Below, piece after piece: positions 43,884-52,713 of a stretch of DNA of 64,000 nt. The stretch's first letter is position 1; every line of letters begins with the position of its first letter. This DNA is from WLMZ01 sp031367435 (GTDB taxonomy: Bacteria; Actinomycetota; Acidimicrobiia; Acidimicrobiales; Ilumatobacteraceae), in contig JANLPV010000199.1 in assembly GCA_031367435.1 (NCBI GenBank), positions 1 through 64,000 on the forward strand. The letters are read 5' to 3'. Both the position numbers and the translations under genes were made by a program. The notes beneath the pieces were generated by a model that ran no database searches, was not told where the DNA came from, and saw only the letters and a program-made list of their open reading frames with translations.

Positions 43884-44672
43884 TCAAGGTGCTCCGCGCA
43901 GCTCGCGCAGCGTACGGGTGGGGTCAGCACTGGTCACCAATGTCTCGCCGACAAGCACCGCGTGATAGCCAGCTCGTTGTAGATCACGGGCATCGGCTGC
44001 GCCGCGCACTCCGCTCTCGGCAACTTTGACAACATCATCGGGAATGACTGCGGCCATTCGTACGGCGCGCTCGTGATCGACCTGAAAGCTAATGAGATCG
44101 CGTTGGTTGACGCCCACCATCGTTGCACCGGCCGCCAACGCAGCATCGAGTTCGCGCTCGTCGTGAATCTCGACGAGCACCTCGATGCCGACGTCGTTGG
44201 CAAGGTCGTGCAGTTCGACGAGTTCGTTCTGGTGAAGTGCCGCGGCGATGAGCAACACACAATCGGCTCCCATCAGCCGGGCATCGCACACGTCGTGTGG
44301 CGACACGGTGAAATCCTTGCGGAGCACTGGCAACGACACGGATGCACGAGCAGTCCGAAGATCGACCACGGAGCCGCCGAAGAACTCCATGTCGGTGAGC
44401 ACCGACAGCGCAGCCGCTCCCCCGGCTTCGTACGTTGCGGCCATCTCGGCGGGATCAAGGTTGAGGTTCAACGCGCCCTTCGACGGCGACCGACGCTTGA
44501 TCTCGCTGATCACCGCCAGCTCACCGCTTGCACCGGCATCGCGCAGCGATGATGCAAATGGACGCGTCGGCGCGCACTGGGACGCCTGCGCGATGAGAGC
44601 AGCCAGAGCTCGCTCGTCGTCGGCCGCGACCTCGCGGTGACGCGCCAAGATGCGATCGAGATACGTAACCAT
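43884..44672 (-). CDS. trpC: indole-3-glycerol phosphate synthase
   Basis: 262 residues. The catalytic Lys/Glu are in VISEIKRRSPSKGALN and VLRKDFTVSPHDV. NQRDLISFQVD and VAESGVRGAADA are the final barrel strands. Opens the trp cluster on the minus strand with a 103-bp gap to trpF. trpE, trpG and trpD are not in the window. Confidence 0.95.
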   Translation of the reverse strand: MVTYLDRILARHREVAADDERALAALIAQASQCAPTRPFASSLRDAGASGELAVISEIKRRSPSKGALNLNLDPAEMAATYEAGGAAALSVLTDMEFFGGSVVDLRTARASVSLPVLRKDFTVSPHDVCDARLMGADCVLLIAAALHQNELVELHDLANDVGIEVLVEIHDERELDAALAAGATMVGVNQRDLISFQVDHERAVRMAAVIPDDVVKVAESGVRGAADARDLQRAGYHAVLVGETLVTSADPTRTLRELRGAP

Positions 44673-44734
44673 GTGGCCGGTGACGCTATCTGATCTGATC
44701 TGCTCAGCGCTGCCTAGCACTTGGCCGTGCGCGA

Positions 44735-45040
44735 CTACAGACCCTTGCCGCCGATTGGCTTGGCGAAGGTGAGCTGAGGGCGACCACCGAGAAACGGCTT
44801 GATAACCGGGCCGAGCGCCTTGAAGCTCTCGCTACCGGAATGCTCGAGGAGCGCGTCCTGATTGTCGTACATCTCGTACATCCAGAGCACATCAGCGTCG
44901 GCCGAATCCTCATGCAGGATGTACATGCGCGTGCCCGATTCGTTCTCAGCGGCATCGAGACCCATACGCATGGCCGCGGCCAATTGATCGCGTTGGCCGG
45001 GCGCGGCGGGGATCTTCGCAATGACGACTACCTGTGACAT
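44735..45040 (-). CDS. antibiotic biosynthesis monooxygenase-fold (ABM) small protein
   Basis: 101 residues. Dimeric ferredoxin-like ABM fold: VVVIAKIPAAPGQRDQLAAA, then ENESGTRMYILHEDSADADV and LWMYEMYDNQDALLEH. Enzymatic (quinone-type oxygenase) or binding function cannot be told apart. GGAG lies upstream of the ATG. It sits 62 bases before trpC and could head the trp transcript, but a metabolic link is not evident. Confidence 0.85.
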   Translation of the reverse strand: MSQVVVIAKIPAAPGQRDQLAAAMRMGLDAAENESGTRMYILHEDSADADVLWMYEMYDNQDALLEHSGSESFKALGPVIKPFLGGRPQLTFAKPIGGKGL

Positions 45041-45152
45041 GAATCTTCTCCAAAGCGGGTTGCTGGCGGTGATGCAAGAGGTGACCGTACACACCGCAGC
45101 TCCGACTCCGCTAATACACCACTCCGCACGATCGAGGTGCAACGATGTGTCG

Positions 45153-45830
45153 ATGACTACCGGACAGACGATTGTCGTCATCGAGGACGATTCGAACATT
45201 TCCGATCTGCTCGACACCTATTTGCGCAGCGCCGGATTTCGTGTGCTCCTCGCGCCCGCTGGCGAACGCGGCCTTGAGCTGATCGCACAACACTCCCCTG
45301 CGCTGGCCATCCTCGACATCGGCCTACCCGATATCGACGGCTTCGAGGTGTGTCGGCGAATTCGGTCGCGAAGCCAGATGCCGGTGTTGTTCCTCACCGC
45401 CCGCGACGGTGAGATCGACCGCGTGCTCGGTCTCGAACTTGGCGCGGACGACTACGTGACAAAGCCGTTCTCGCCTCGCGAAATCGTCGCTCGCGTCAAG
45501 GCCATCCTCCGACGAGGTCAACCCGTGTCCTCCGACGATGCAACGGTCATCAACATCGGCGACGACTTTCAGATCGATCTTGGCCGCCGCGAGGTACGAG
45601 CCAAGGGACAACCCGTTGCCTTGGCGACGCGTGAGTTCGATCTCATGGCGCATCTCGCCAACAATCAGGGCATCGCCCTCTCGCGCCAGCAACTCCTTGA
45701 CGGTGTGTGGGGAGCCGACTGGTATGGCGATGATCGCACGGTTGACGTTCACGTGCGGCAGTTGCGCAAGAAGCTTGGCGAGGAACTACCTCTCGCCACA
45801 GTGTGGGGAATCGGCTATCGCCTGGGATAA
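45153..45830 (+). CDS. OmpR-family response regulator
   Basis: 225 residues. Receiver: VVIEDDSNISDLLDTYLRSA, phospho-Asp in LAILDIGLPDIDG, ADDYVTKPFSPREIVAR. Winged helix: REFDLMAHLANNQG to TVDVHVRQLRKKLGEE. Followed 38 bases later by a histidine kinase on the same strand. Diverges from the ABM gene. Confidence 0.93.
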   Translation: MTTGQTIVVIEDDSNISDLLDTYLRSAGFRVLLAPAGERGLELIAQHSPALAILDIGLPDIDGFEVCRRIRSRSQMPVLFLTARDGEIDRVLGLELGADDYVTKPFSPREIVARVKAILRRGQPVSSDDATVINIGDDFQIDLGRREVRAKGQPVALATREFDLMAHLANNQGIALSRQQLLDGVWGADWYGDDRTVDVHVRQLRKKLGEELPLATVWGIGYRLG

Positions 45831-45868
45831 CACTTCCATCACATGAGCCAACCAAACTGCGCGTATCT

Positions 45869-47263
45869 ATGACCCGTCGGCTCACCATCGTGATCGTCTC
45901 GGTCGTTCTCGCAACGCTTCTCGTCGCGGGAGTGGGCACCCTGGTGGTGGGCAACCTGCGAGCACGCCAGACCACTGAGCTCGACCTTCGTCGGCAGGCG
46001 ACGACAGTGGCAGCCAATATCGACCAGGTAGTGGAAAACGACGCCGCGACCTCGACCCCCGCCGCTGTTCGCCGACGACTTCGATTGTTCAACGCGTTTC
46101 GTTCCGTGCTCAAACTTGACGGCCTCGCGATCCTCACGCTGCAAGCCAACAATACTTTTACTGGTGACGTGCTACCGACCGGACTCGCCGCGAGCGCGTT
46201 GTCTGTCAACGAGTTGCGCCAATTGCGGATGGTCTCCGGGGTGAGCGGCAACCTTGTGTTCGCTGCTGCACCGGCACGTCTGCCGACAGGCAATTTGATA
46301 ATTGTGTTGCTCTCACGTAGAGCCAACTCCGGGCTTGCTGCATCGCTACGCACGTTCTTGCTGGCCGCCTTGGCAACATTGACGCTTGGCGCCGGGGCAG
46401 CCATAATCCTCGGACGGCGGCTGACGCGACCCATCCGCGAGGCAAGCGAGGCAACGCGGGAGATCGCCCGCGGCCAACTCTCCACTCGCCTACCAGAGCC
46501 GTCAATGCGACAGAACGACGAACTCGCCCAGCTTGCTCGGTCGGTCAATGCAATGGCAGCCGAACTCGAGCGCGCCCGCGTGTTGGAGCAGCAGTTCTTA
46601 CTCTCCGTCTCGCACGACCTACGCACTCCGCTGACATCGATTCGCGGCTTCGCAGAAGCAATCAGCGACGGCGCCAGCGATCCACAGCGCGCAGCCATAG
46701 TGATCCAGAGCGAAGCACGTCGACTCGAACGACTCGTGGCCGACCTCCTCGATCTTGCCAAACTCCGCGCCCAGGGTTTCTCGCTTCGCCTTGAACGAAT
46801 CGATCTGATCGCGTTGGCCGCCGTGTCGATTGAAGGATTCCAGCCCGACGCCGCCGAACGTAAACTTCGCATCGATCATGTGGGTGCGGGCTCGCAGTTG
46901 ATCGTGTCGGCCGATCACGACCGACTGATGCAAGTCGTCGCCAACCTCATGGAGAACGCACTCAAGTACGCATCCTCCATTGTCACCGTCACTACCGCAC
47001 AGGATGCAACGTGGGCGGTGCTCGCAGTAGATGACGACGGGCCCGGAATTGCCAGTGCCGATTTGGCGCACGTCTTCGACCGTTTGTACGTGGCCCGACA
47101 CGCGCCGGCTCGAAAGGAGAACTCGAGCGGGCTGGGCCTAGCCATCGTCAAGGAGTTGATCGAGGCCATGGGCGGCGGCGTGATGGTGTCGCAATCACCA
47201 GCCGGTGGCGCACGCTTCGTCGTTCGGCTTCCGTTGCTCGGCCTTGCCGCACCCTCGGTTTAG
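45869..47263 (+). CDS. HAMP sensor histidine kinase
   Basis: 464 residues. TM1 near residues 7-27 (IVIVSVVLATLLVAGVG), an extracellular domain of ~125 residues, TM2 (LLAALATLTLGAGAAII), HAMP, then phospho-acceptor His in LLSVSHDLRTPLTSI. The ATPase has LMENALKYAS (N box), DDDGPGI (G1) and SSGLGLAIVK (G2). Pairs with the upstream regulator. Its stop overlaps the convergent glyS end by a few bases. Confidence 0.93.
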   Translation: MTRRLTIVIVSVVLATLLVAGVGTLVVGNLRARQTTELDLRRQATTVAANIDQVVENDAATSTPAAVRRRLRLFNAFRSVLKLDGLAILTLQANNTFTGDVLPTGLAASALSVNELRQLRMVSGVSGNLVFAAAPARLPTGNLIIVLLSRRANSGLAASLRTFLLAALATLTLGAGAAIILGRRLTRPIREASEATREIARGQLSTRLPEPSMRQNDELAQLARSVNAMAAELERARVLEQQFLLSVSHDLRTPLTSIRGFAEAISDGASDPQRAAIVIQSEARRLERLVADLLDLAKLRAQGFSLRLERIDLIALAAVSIEGFQPDAAERKLRIDHVGAGSQLIVSADHDRLMQVVANLMENALKYASSIVTVTTAQDATWAVLAVDDDGPGIASADLAHVFDRLYVARHAPARKENSSGLGLAIVKELIEAMGGGVMVSQSPAGGARFVVRLPLLGLAAPSV

Positions 47264-48570
47264 AAACCCAACCGCGCGCTGAGTTCGCCAAGCAGCGATG
47301 TGATCGGCACCCGCACCTGCTCGGTGGTGTCGCGATCGCGGATCGTGACTGCGTCATCGTCGAGCGAATCGAAGTCGACGGTGACACAAAGGGGCGTACC
47401 CACTTCGTCCTGGCGGCGATAGCGCCGTCCGATCGACTGCGTGTCGTCGTAGTCGACCATGTACTGGTTGCTGAGTGTTTGGAAGACCTGACGTGCCAGC
47501 GGCGACAACGTGTCCTTTTTCGACAGTGGCAACACGGCCACCTTGTAGGGAGCGAGGCGCGGGTGCAGGCGCAAAATGGTGCGCGCCTCACCACCTACTT
47601 CGTCTTCGTCGTAGGCGGCGAGCAGGAACGCTGCCATCGTGCGCGTGGCACCTGCGGCGGGTTCGATCACGAATGGCACGTATCGCTCATTGGTTGCCTG
47701 ATCGAAATAGTCGAGCTTTTGACCGCTGTGTTGGGCGTGCTGTTTGAGGTCGTAGTCGGTGCGTTGGGCTACGCCCTCGAGCTCGCCCCATCCCCACGGG
47801 AATTTGAATTCGATGTCGCTTGTGCCGGTTGAATAGTGACTGAGTTCATCGGCGTCGTGGGCACGCATGCGTAACAGTTCGGCGGGAATACCCAGTTCGC
47901 GATACCAATTGAGACGCTCGGCGCACCAGTACTCGTACCACTTCGGGCCGTCGGCGGGAGGCACGAAGAACTCCATCTCCATCTGTTCGAACTCGCGGGT
48001 GCGGAAGATGAAGTTGCCTGGTGTGATCTCGTTGCGGAAGCTCTTGCCGACCTGCGCGATACCGAACGGCGGCTTCTTGCGGCTGGTCTGCAGCACGTTG
48101 GCGAAGTTCAAGAACATGCCCTGCGCCGTTTCGGGGCGAAGAAATACGTCGGCACCGGCACCTTCGACCGGGCCCGCCTGTGTCTTGAACATCAGGTTGA
48201 ACGCGCGAGCTTCGGTGAACGAACCGGAAGCTGCACAGTTGGGGCAGATGTTGGGATCGTCGAGATGATCTTCACGAAAACGCTGCTTGCACTTCGTGCA
48301 ATCGACGAGTGGATCGGTGAAGTTGGCGAGATGACCGCTGGCCTCCCACACCTGAGGTGGCGACAGCACCGAGGCGTCGATGAGCACAACGTCATCGCGT
48401 TGTTGCACCATGCTGCGCACCCACGCATCTTTGACGTTACGCAGCATGAGCGAGCCGAGCGGGCCGTAGTCATAACTCGAGCGGAAACCGCCGTAGATCT
48501 CGGCCGAGGGATACACGAAACCACGGCGTTTGCAGAGGTTGACGATTTGGTCGAGCTCGGTTGCGGGCAT
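47260..48570 (-). CDS. glyS: glycyl-tRNA synthetase (dimeric, class II)
   Basis: 436 residues, single-chain alpha2-type. N-terminal YGGFRSSYDYGPLGS, zinc-like Cys pair CPNC, class II motif 2 around GKSFRNEITPGNFIFRTREF, and motif 3 GATRTMAAFLLAAY. The C-terminal anticodon-binding domain begins at APYKVAVLP. The ATG at 48570 is favoured. Neighbour to recO, as often in actinobacteria. Confidence 0.96.
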   Translation of the reverse strand: MPATELDQIVNLCKRRGFVYPSAEIYGGFRSSYDYGPLGSLMLRNVKDAWVRSMVQQRDDVVLIDASVLSPPQVWEASGHLANFTDPLVDCTKCKQRFREDHLDDPNICPNCAASGSFTEARAFNLMFKTQAGPVEGAGADVFLRPETAQGMFLNFANVLQTSRKKPPFGIAQVGKSFRNEITPGNFIFRTREFEQMEMEFFVPPADGPKWYEYWCAERLNWYRELGIPAELLRMRAHDADELSHYSTGTSDIEFKFPWGWGELEGVAQRTDYDLKQHAQHSGQKLDYFDQATNERYVPFVIEPAAGATRTMAAFLLAAYDEDEVGGEARTILRLHPRLAPYKVAVLPLSKKDTLSPLARQVFQTLSNQYMVDYDDTQSIGRRYRRQDEVGTPLCVTVDFDSLDDDAVTIRDRDTTEQVRVPITSLLGELSARLGF

Positions 48571-48600
48571 AGGCGACAAGGCTACGCGCGACGCCGCACG

Positions 48601-49320
48601 TTAGTGACGCTCAAATACGGCCACGGACCGCAATCTCCGCTCAATGTGATGTTCGACCGCCCGGGTCGCGTGCGTGCTCACTTCATGTGATGCCTGCGAA
48701 ATCGGTGCGGCGAGCGCCGCGTTGAGTTGACCACCGAGAATCATCCGCATCAGCTCGAGTGCCTCCGCACTCAGTGGTGCGCCCGAACGACACGAGCGAC
48801 ACAGCACACCACCGTGATCCATGTCGAACGCCACGAGGGCTTCGGTCTCGCCGCATCGCACGCACGCGTCGAGCTCGGGGCGAACGCCCTCAAGCGCGAG
48901 GAGCTTCCAGAAGAAGCCGGGAACGACGAGCGGCGAGTCGCTGATCGCGATTGTGCGCAGCACACCGACCAACATCCGGTACAGCTGCGGATTCGGTTCG
49001 CGCTCCATCGCAATCTGATCAACCGCTTCGAGAACCGCCATGCCACGGGTCATGTGATCGAGGTCGACAAACATGGGAGCCAACGACTCGACCGTCTCGA
49101 CCTGATTCACGATGTCGAGGTCGCGGCCCTCGTGTAGCAACAGATGGATGTGGCTCATCGGTTCGAGTCGACCGCCGAACTTCGACTTGGTTTTACGCAC
49201 GCCCTTGGCCACCGCGCGCACCTTGCCGTGTTCTTCGGTGAGCAACACGATGATGCGATCCGATTCGGCCAACTTGTACGTGCGTAAGACCACGCCTGTG
49301 GATCGGTACAGACGGCTCAT
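48601..49320 (-). CDS. recO: DNA repair protein RecO
   Basis: 239 residues. N-terminal OB fold (RSTGVVLRTYKLAESDRIIV), then the helical domain and zinc-site Cys CVRCGETEALVAFDMDHGG with CRSC. Loads RecA in gap repair with RecF/RecR. Its ATG overlaps the stop of the next upstream gene (a cis-prenyltransferase-like protein) by four bases (ATGA). era is 7 kb away here rather than adjacent. Confidence 0.94.
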   Translation of the reverse strand: MSRLYRSTGVVLRTYKLAESDRIIVLLTEEHGKVRAVAKGVRKTKSKFGGRLEPMSHIHLLLHEGRDLDIVNQVETVESLAPMFVDLDHMTRGMAVLEAVDQIAMEREPNPQLYRMLVGVLRTIAISDSPLVVPGFFWKLLALEGVRPELDACVRCGETEALVAFDMDHGGVLCRSCRSGAPLSAEALELMRMILGGQLNAALAAPISQASHEVSTHATRAVEHHIERRLRSVAVFERH

Positions 49321-49886
49321 TCGATGCCGCCGAAGCGCCGGTGACGATGCGCGAACTCGTTGATCGCATGCTCGATGTGGCCGCCCGATAGGTCGTTCCA
49401 CGCGGTGTCGATGAATACCAACTCGCAATATGAGAGCTCCCAAACCAACGATGGCGGCAACTGCGTGCTGGGCCCGAGTACGACGGTGAGGTCAGGTTCG
49501 CTTGGCGCCGGGGCCATCAATTCTGCAGCCAGGGCGGCTTCGTCGATGACGGTCGTCGATCGAGCGCGCAGTGCATCGATTGCCTGGAGAAACCGTTCGC
49601 GACCATCAGGACACGGGTCGACGACAACGGTGCATCCGACGTGTTCCTCAATGATCCGTCGCGAAGCCGAGGCAGCGGGCGAGTCGCCGCGCCGATACGG
49701 CCGCAGGGTGAGCCATGGCGCGCCAGCTCGGGCGGCCGTGCCGGCCAGGCTCGCGCGGCGCTCGATCCAGCGCGCATCACTCAGCTCATCCCACTCGGCC
49801 AACGTTCCACCAACCACGAGCACATGTCCAAGTGCGGAGACGTCGCGCGCCGGAACGCCGGCATTCTCGGATCGCTTCTTGGCCAC
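49317..49886 (-). CDS. degenerate cis-prenyltransferase homologue, probable non-catalytic subunit (NgBR/Nus1-like)
   Basis: 189 residues, too short for UPPS (about 240-250). The fold landmarks are recognisable: HVLVVGGTLAEWD replaces HIAIIMDGNGRWA, APWLTLRPYRRG replaces the VRWLTLYAFS strand, and LVWELSYCELVFIDTAWNDL matches the LLWQIAYAELYFTDVLWPDF region. Catalytic Asp, the ENW motif and the RTSGE Arg/Glu are lost (GPSTQLPPS). Glu155 and the C-terminal RxG (RRFGG, Arg184-Gly186) are kept. Coupled to recO (ATGA overlap) at the normal uppS site. The pattern is that of the accessory subunit of heteromeric cis-prenyltransferases; partner UppS is divergent. Confidence 0.75.
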   Translation of the reverse strand: MAKKRSENAGVPARDVSALGHVLVVGGTLAEWDELSDARWIERRASLAGTAARAGAPWLTLRPYRRGDSPAASASRRIIEEHVGCTVVVDPCPDGRERFLQAIDALRARSTTVIDEAALAAELMAPAPSEPDLTVVLGPSTQLPPSLVWELSYCELVFIDTAWNDLSGGHIEHAINEFAHRHRRFGGIE

Positions 49887-50033
49887 GTCGTGATTCTCTC
49901 ACGAAGCGGGCCTGTCCGACCCGCATGAACGAACAGCCGGGCGAGCAGCCCAGCGAGCCGCGGGGTGCGTCGCGCTCACCGATCGCCAAGCAACATCACT
50001 AACGTGGCCTACCGTGTCGCCAGCTGTCCAACC

Positions 50034-50092
50034 GTCGAACTCAACGTCGAACTCAACGGCGAACTCAACGTCGAACTCAACCTCGAACGCAA
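50034..50092. repeat. 12-bp tandem repeat before uppS
   Basis: Unit GTCGAACTCAAC repeated about 4.6 times in tandem with few changes. Read through from GTG at 50014 it would encode a SNST repeat leading into UppS. As no Shine-Dalgarno supports that start, it may be untranslated leader between divergent cis-prenyltransferase genes. Confidence 0.7.
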
Positions 50093-50766
50093 TGCCGCGC
50101 GAACATCACACCGGTCCGCACGTTGCCTGCATCATGGATGGCAACGGACGATGGGCCAAGGCTCGCGGACTCGCACGTACCGCGGGTCATACCGAGGGCG
50201 AGGAGAACCTCGCCGCCGTAGTTCGCGCAGCGGTACGGCGTGACGTCGGTTGGTTGACCGCGTTTGGGTTCAGCACAGAGAACTGGGTTCGACCCCGCGC
50301 CGAGGTGCGCCACATCCTCGGCCTCCACGAGAAGCTGTTCGGCCGTGTCGCCGAACTCAACGAACTCAACGTGCGTATCCAGTGGATCGGCAGGCCGTTC
50401 AATTCGCCCGACGCGCGCACGCCGCGATACGTGCAGCGCGCTATTCGCAAAGCCATCTCCGATACCGCCACCAACACTGGCATGACGCTCACGATCGCAT
50501 TCGACTACGGCAGCCGCGCCGAACTCGCGAGCGCCGCACAGCAGATCATCAATGACGGCGTCCCCGCCACCGCTGAGAATCTGCAACAACGGCTCTATCT
50601 TCCCGATCTGCCGACCGTCGATGTGCTCGTTCGTACCTCTGGCGAGATGCGTATCTCAAACTTTCTGTTGTGGCAGATCGCTGGCAGCAAGATCTATTTC
50701 ACCGACAAAGCGTGGCCCGATTTCGACGAGCACGAACTCGACGCTGCGCTTGCACTGCTCTGCTGA
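50092..50766 (+). CDS. uppS: isoprenyl diphosphate synthase (UppS), C-terminally short
   Basis: 224 residues from the ATG at 50092. All catalytic motifs are present: HVACIMDGNGRWA (Asp16), GFSTENWVRP, and RTSGEMRISNFLLWQ (Arg181, Glu185). Polymerises isopentenyl diphosphate onto an allylic primer to give the undecaprenyl-type lipid carrier. Unusual: the Glu of the usual AYAELYF segment is Lys200 (AGSKIYF), and the protein stops at FDEHELDAALALLC, exactly where homodimeric enzymes continue with RxRRFGG. The missing residues occur in the neighbouring degenerate homologue. An upstream GTG at 50014 would add a SNST-repeat tail. Confidence 0.9.
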   Translation: MPREHHTGPHVACIMDGNGRWAKARGLARTAGHTEGEENLAAVVRAAVRRDVGWLTAFGFSTENWVRPRAEVRHILGLHEKLFGRVAELNELNVRIQWIGRPFNSPDARTPRYVQRAIRKAISDTATNTGMTLTIAFDYGSRAELASAAQQIINDGVPATAENLQQRLYLPDLPTVDVLVRTSGEMRISNFLLWQIAGSKIYFTDKAWPDFDEHELDAALALLC

Positions 50767-50808
50767 ATCCACTGCCCCGATCGCTCACCGCCGGTAGGGT
50801 CGTTTGCT

Positions 50809-52713
50809 ATGTCAGTCGAAGCCGTTCGGGCCGCGCTCGCCGCGGTCACCAGCGCGTTACCCGCGGCCGAGGACCGGCTCGGTCAAATCGAAATGGCGAT
50901 CGCGGTCGACAGAGCGCTCACGACCGGACGCCACCTCGTAGTAGCCGCTGGCACGGGTACGGGAAAAACGATGGGCTATCTCGTGCCCAGTGTGCTCGCT
51001 GGTAAACGCGTGATGGTTGCCACAGCGACGAAGGCATTGCAGGACCAACTCGCCAGCAAAGACCTTCCGTTTCTCGCTGAGCACCTCGGCGTGCCGTTCG
51101 ACTGGGCCATCCTCAAAGGGCGCAGCAACTACATCTGCCTGCAACGCGTACGTGAGGTGCAAGCCACCGACACCGGGCAGTTGGAGATGGAAGAACTCGC
51201 CCCTGTGGTGAAGCTGGAGGTGAAGCGGCTCAGCGAGTGGGCCGGCACCACGACATCGGGCGACGTCGCTGAGCTCGACTGGATGCCGAGCGATCGAGCG
51301 TGGCAATCGGTGTCGGTGAGCAGTGACGAATGCCCGGGCGCAACGCGATGCCCGATGGGTCAACCGTGTTTCGCCGAAGCCGCGCGCCAACGTGCCGCCA
51401 TGGCCGACGTGATCGTGGTGAACACACATTTGTATGGGCTGCACGTAGCAAGTGGAGGCGTGTTGTTGCCAGAGCACGACGTGATCGTCATCGACGAGGC
51501 CCATTCACTCGAGGACATCATGAGCGACACCGTCGGGGTATCAATCGGCAGCGGGCGATTCACGAGTCTGGCCGCAACGCTCAAGCGCATCCTCGACGAC
51601 CCGCAGATGCTGGCGTCGGTCGTCGAGTCCGGCGTTGCGTTACGCGAAGCACTCACCCCGTTCGCCGGACAACGTTTGCCGATTCCGTTCCCCGACACAA
51701 TCACCGATGCGCTGATCACTGGCCGCGCCCGTATCGATGTCGCGCAGGCCGCGCTGCGGGCGATCAACACCGAGGTCGAAGACGCGAAGCAGCGCAAGCT
51801 CAGAGCGCAGCAACAGGCCACGCGACTCATGGAACACATCGACACCGCGATTGGCACCCATACCGGTTACGTCGCGTTCGTGTCGGGTGGCTCAGAGGTG
51901 CCTCGTCTCGAGATTGCACCACTCGACGTCGGCCCAACACTTCGAACCGGCGTGTGGGACAAACACACCGCAGTGCTCACGAGCGCCACCATTCCTGCAT
52001 CGCTCACCAGTCGGGTCGGCCTTCCGGTGGAGGGCGCAGATGTCATCGACGTCGGCAGTCCGTTCGACTACGAGCACAACGCAATGCTGTACTGCCCAGT
52101 GCATCTGCCCGACCCACGGTCGGCGCAGTTCACAGCTGGCATGCACGAAGAACTCATCGCGCTGATCGCTGCCGCGGGCGGTCGAACGCTCGCGTTGTTT
52201 ACCAGTTGGAAGGCGATGGAAGCCGCAGCCGAGGCGGCACGCGCGCGCCTGCCGTACACGGTGATGACCCAGCGCGATCTGCCGAAGACAGCGCTCGTGA
52301 AAGCCTTTGTCGACGACGAGACGTCGGTGTTGTTCGCGACCGCAGGTTTCTTCCAGGGCGTCGATATTCCTGGCCGAACGCTGTCACTCGTGACCATCGA
52401 TCGCTTGCCGTTTCCGCGCCCGGACGATCCGTTGTTATCTGCGCGAAGAGAGCTGCTCGGCGCCAAAGCGTTCGCGCAGATCGACATACCACGCGCCGCA
52501 ACGTTGCTGGCTCAGGCCACCGGCCGCTTGATCCGTACCGCCACCGACAAAGGCGTTGTCGCCGTCATGGATTCACGTCTGGGCACCGCGAACTATCGAT
52601 GGGACATCGTCAAGGCGTTGCCGCCGATGAAGCGCACTCGCCATCGAGGCGAGGCTGAGGCGTTTCTCCGCGAGATCACGCAAGCAGGCGATAGCCCAAG
52701 CCGCGCACTGTGA
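50809..52713 (+). CDS. dinG: DinG-family ATP-dependent helicase
   Basis: 634 residues. Superfamily 2 XPD-like helicase: Walker A AGTGTGKTMGYLVP, iron-sulphur cluster Cys from YICLQRVR to CPGATRCPMGQPC, DEAH box in VIDEAHSLED, and VI motif ATGRLIRTATDKG. Resolves R-loops or D-loops in the family. It is 42 bases after uppS; its end overlaps the convergent mtrA-like gene by 38 bases. Confidence 0.92.
   Translation: MSVEAVRAALAAVTSALPAAEDRLGQIEMAIAVDRALTTGRHLVVAAGTGTGKTMGYLVPSVLAGKRVMVATATKALQDQLASKDLPFLAEHLGVPFDWAILKGRSNYICLQRVREVQATDTGQLEMEELAPVVKLEVKRLSEWAGTTTSGDVAELDWMPSDRAWQSVSVSSDECPGATRCPMGQPCFAEAARQRAAMADVIVVNTHLYGLHVASGGVLLPEHDVIVIDEAHSLEDIMSDTVGVSIGSGRFTSLAATLKRILDDPQMLASVVESGVALREALTPFAGQRLPIPFPDTITDALITGRARIDVAQAALRAINTEVEDAKQRKLRAQQQATRLMEHIDTAIGTHTGYVAFVSGGSEVPRLEIAPLDVGPTLRTGVWDKHTAVLTSATIPASLTSRVGLPVEGADVIDVGSPFDYEHNAMLYCPVHLPDPRSAQFTAGMHEELIALIAAAGGRTLALFTSWKAMEAAAEAARARLPYTVMTQRDLPKTALVKAFVDDETSVLFATAGFFQGVDIPGRTLSLVTIDRLPFPRPDDPLLSARRELLGAKAFAQIDIPRAATLLAQATGRLIRTATDKGVVAVMDSRLGTANYRWDIVKALPPMKRTRHRGEAEAFLREITQAGDSPSRAL

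Noticed and set aside
43781..45152. Trp leader peptide or T-box before the trp cluster
   Set aside because: No run of Trp codons and no T-box or antiterminator motif was seen before trpC or the ABM gene.
50552..50797. Possible frameshift giving UppS its missing RxG tail
   Set aside because: The other frames past 50740 encode no RRFGG-like segment, so the short C-terminus looks real.
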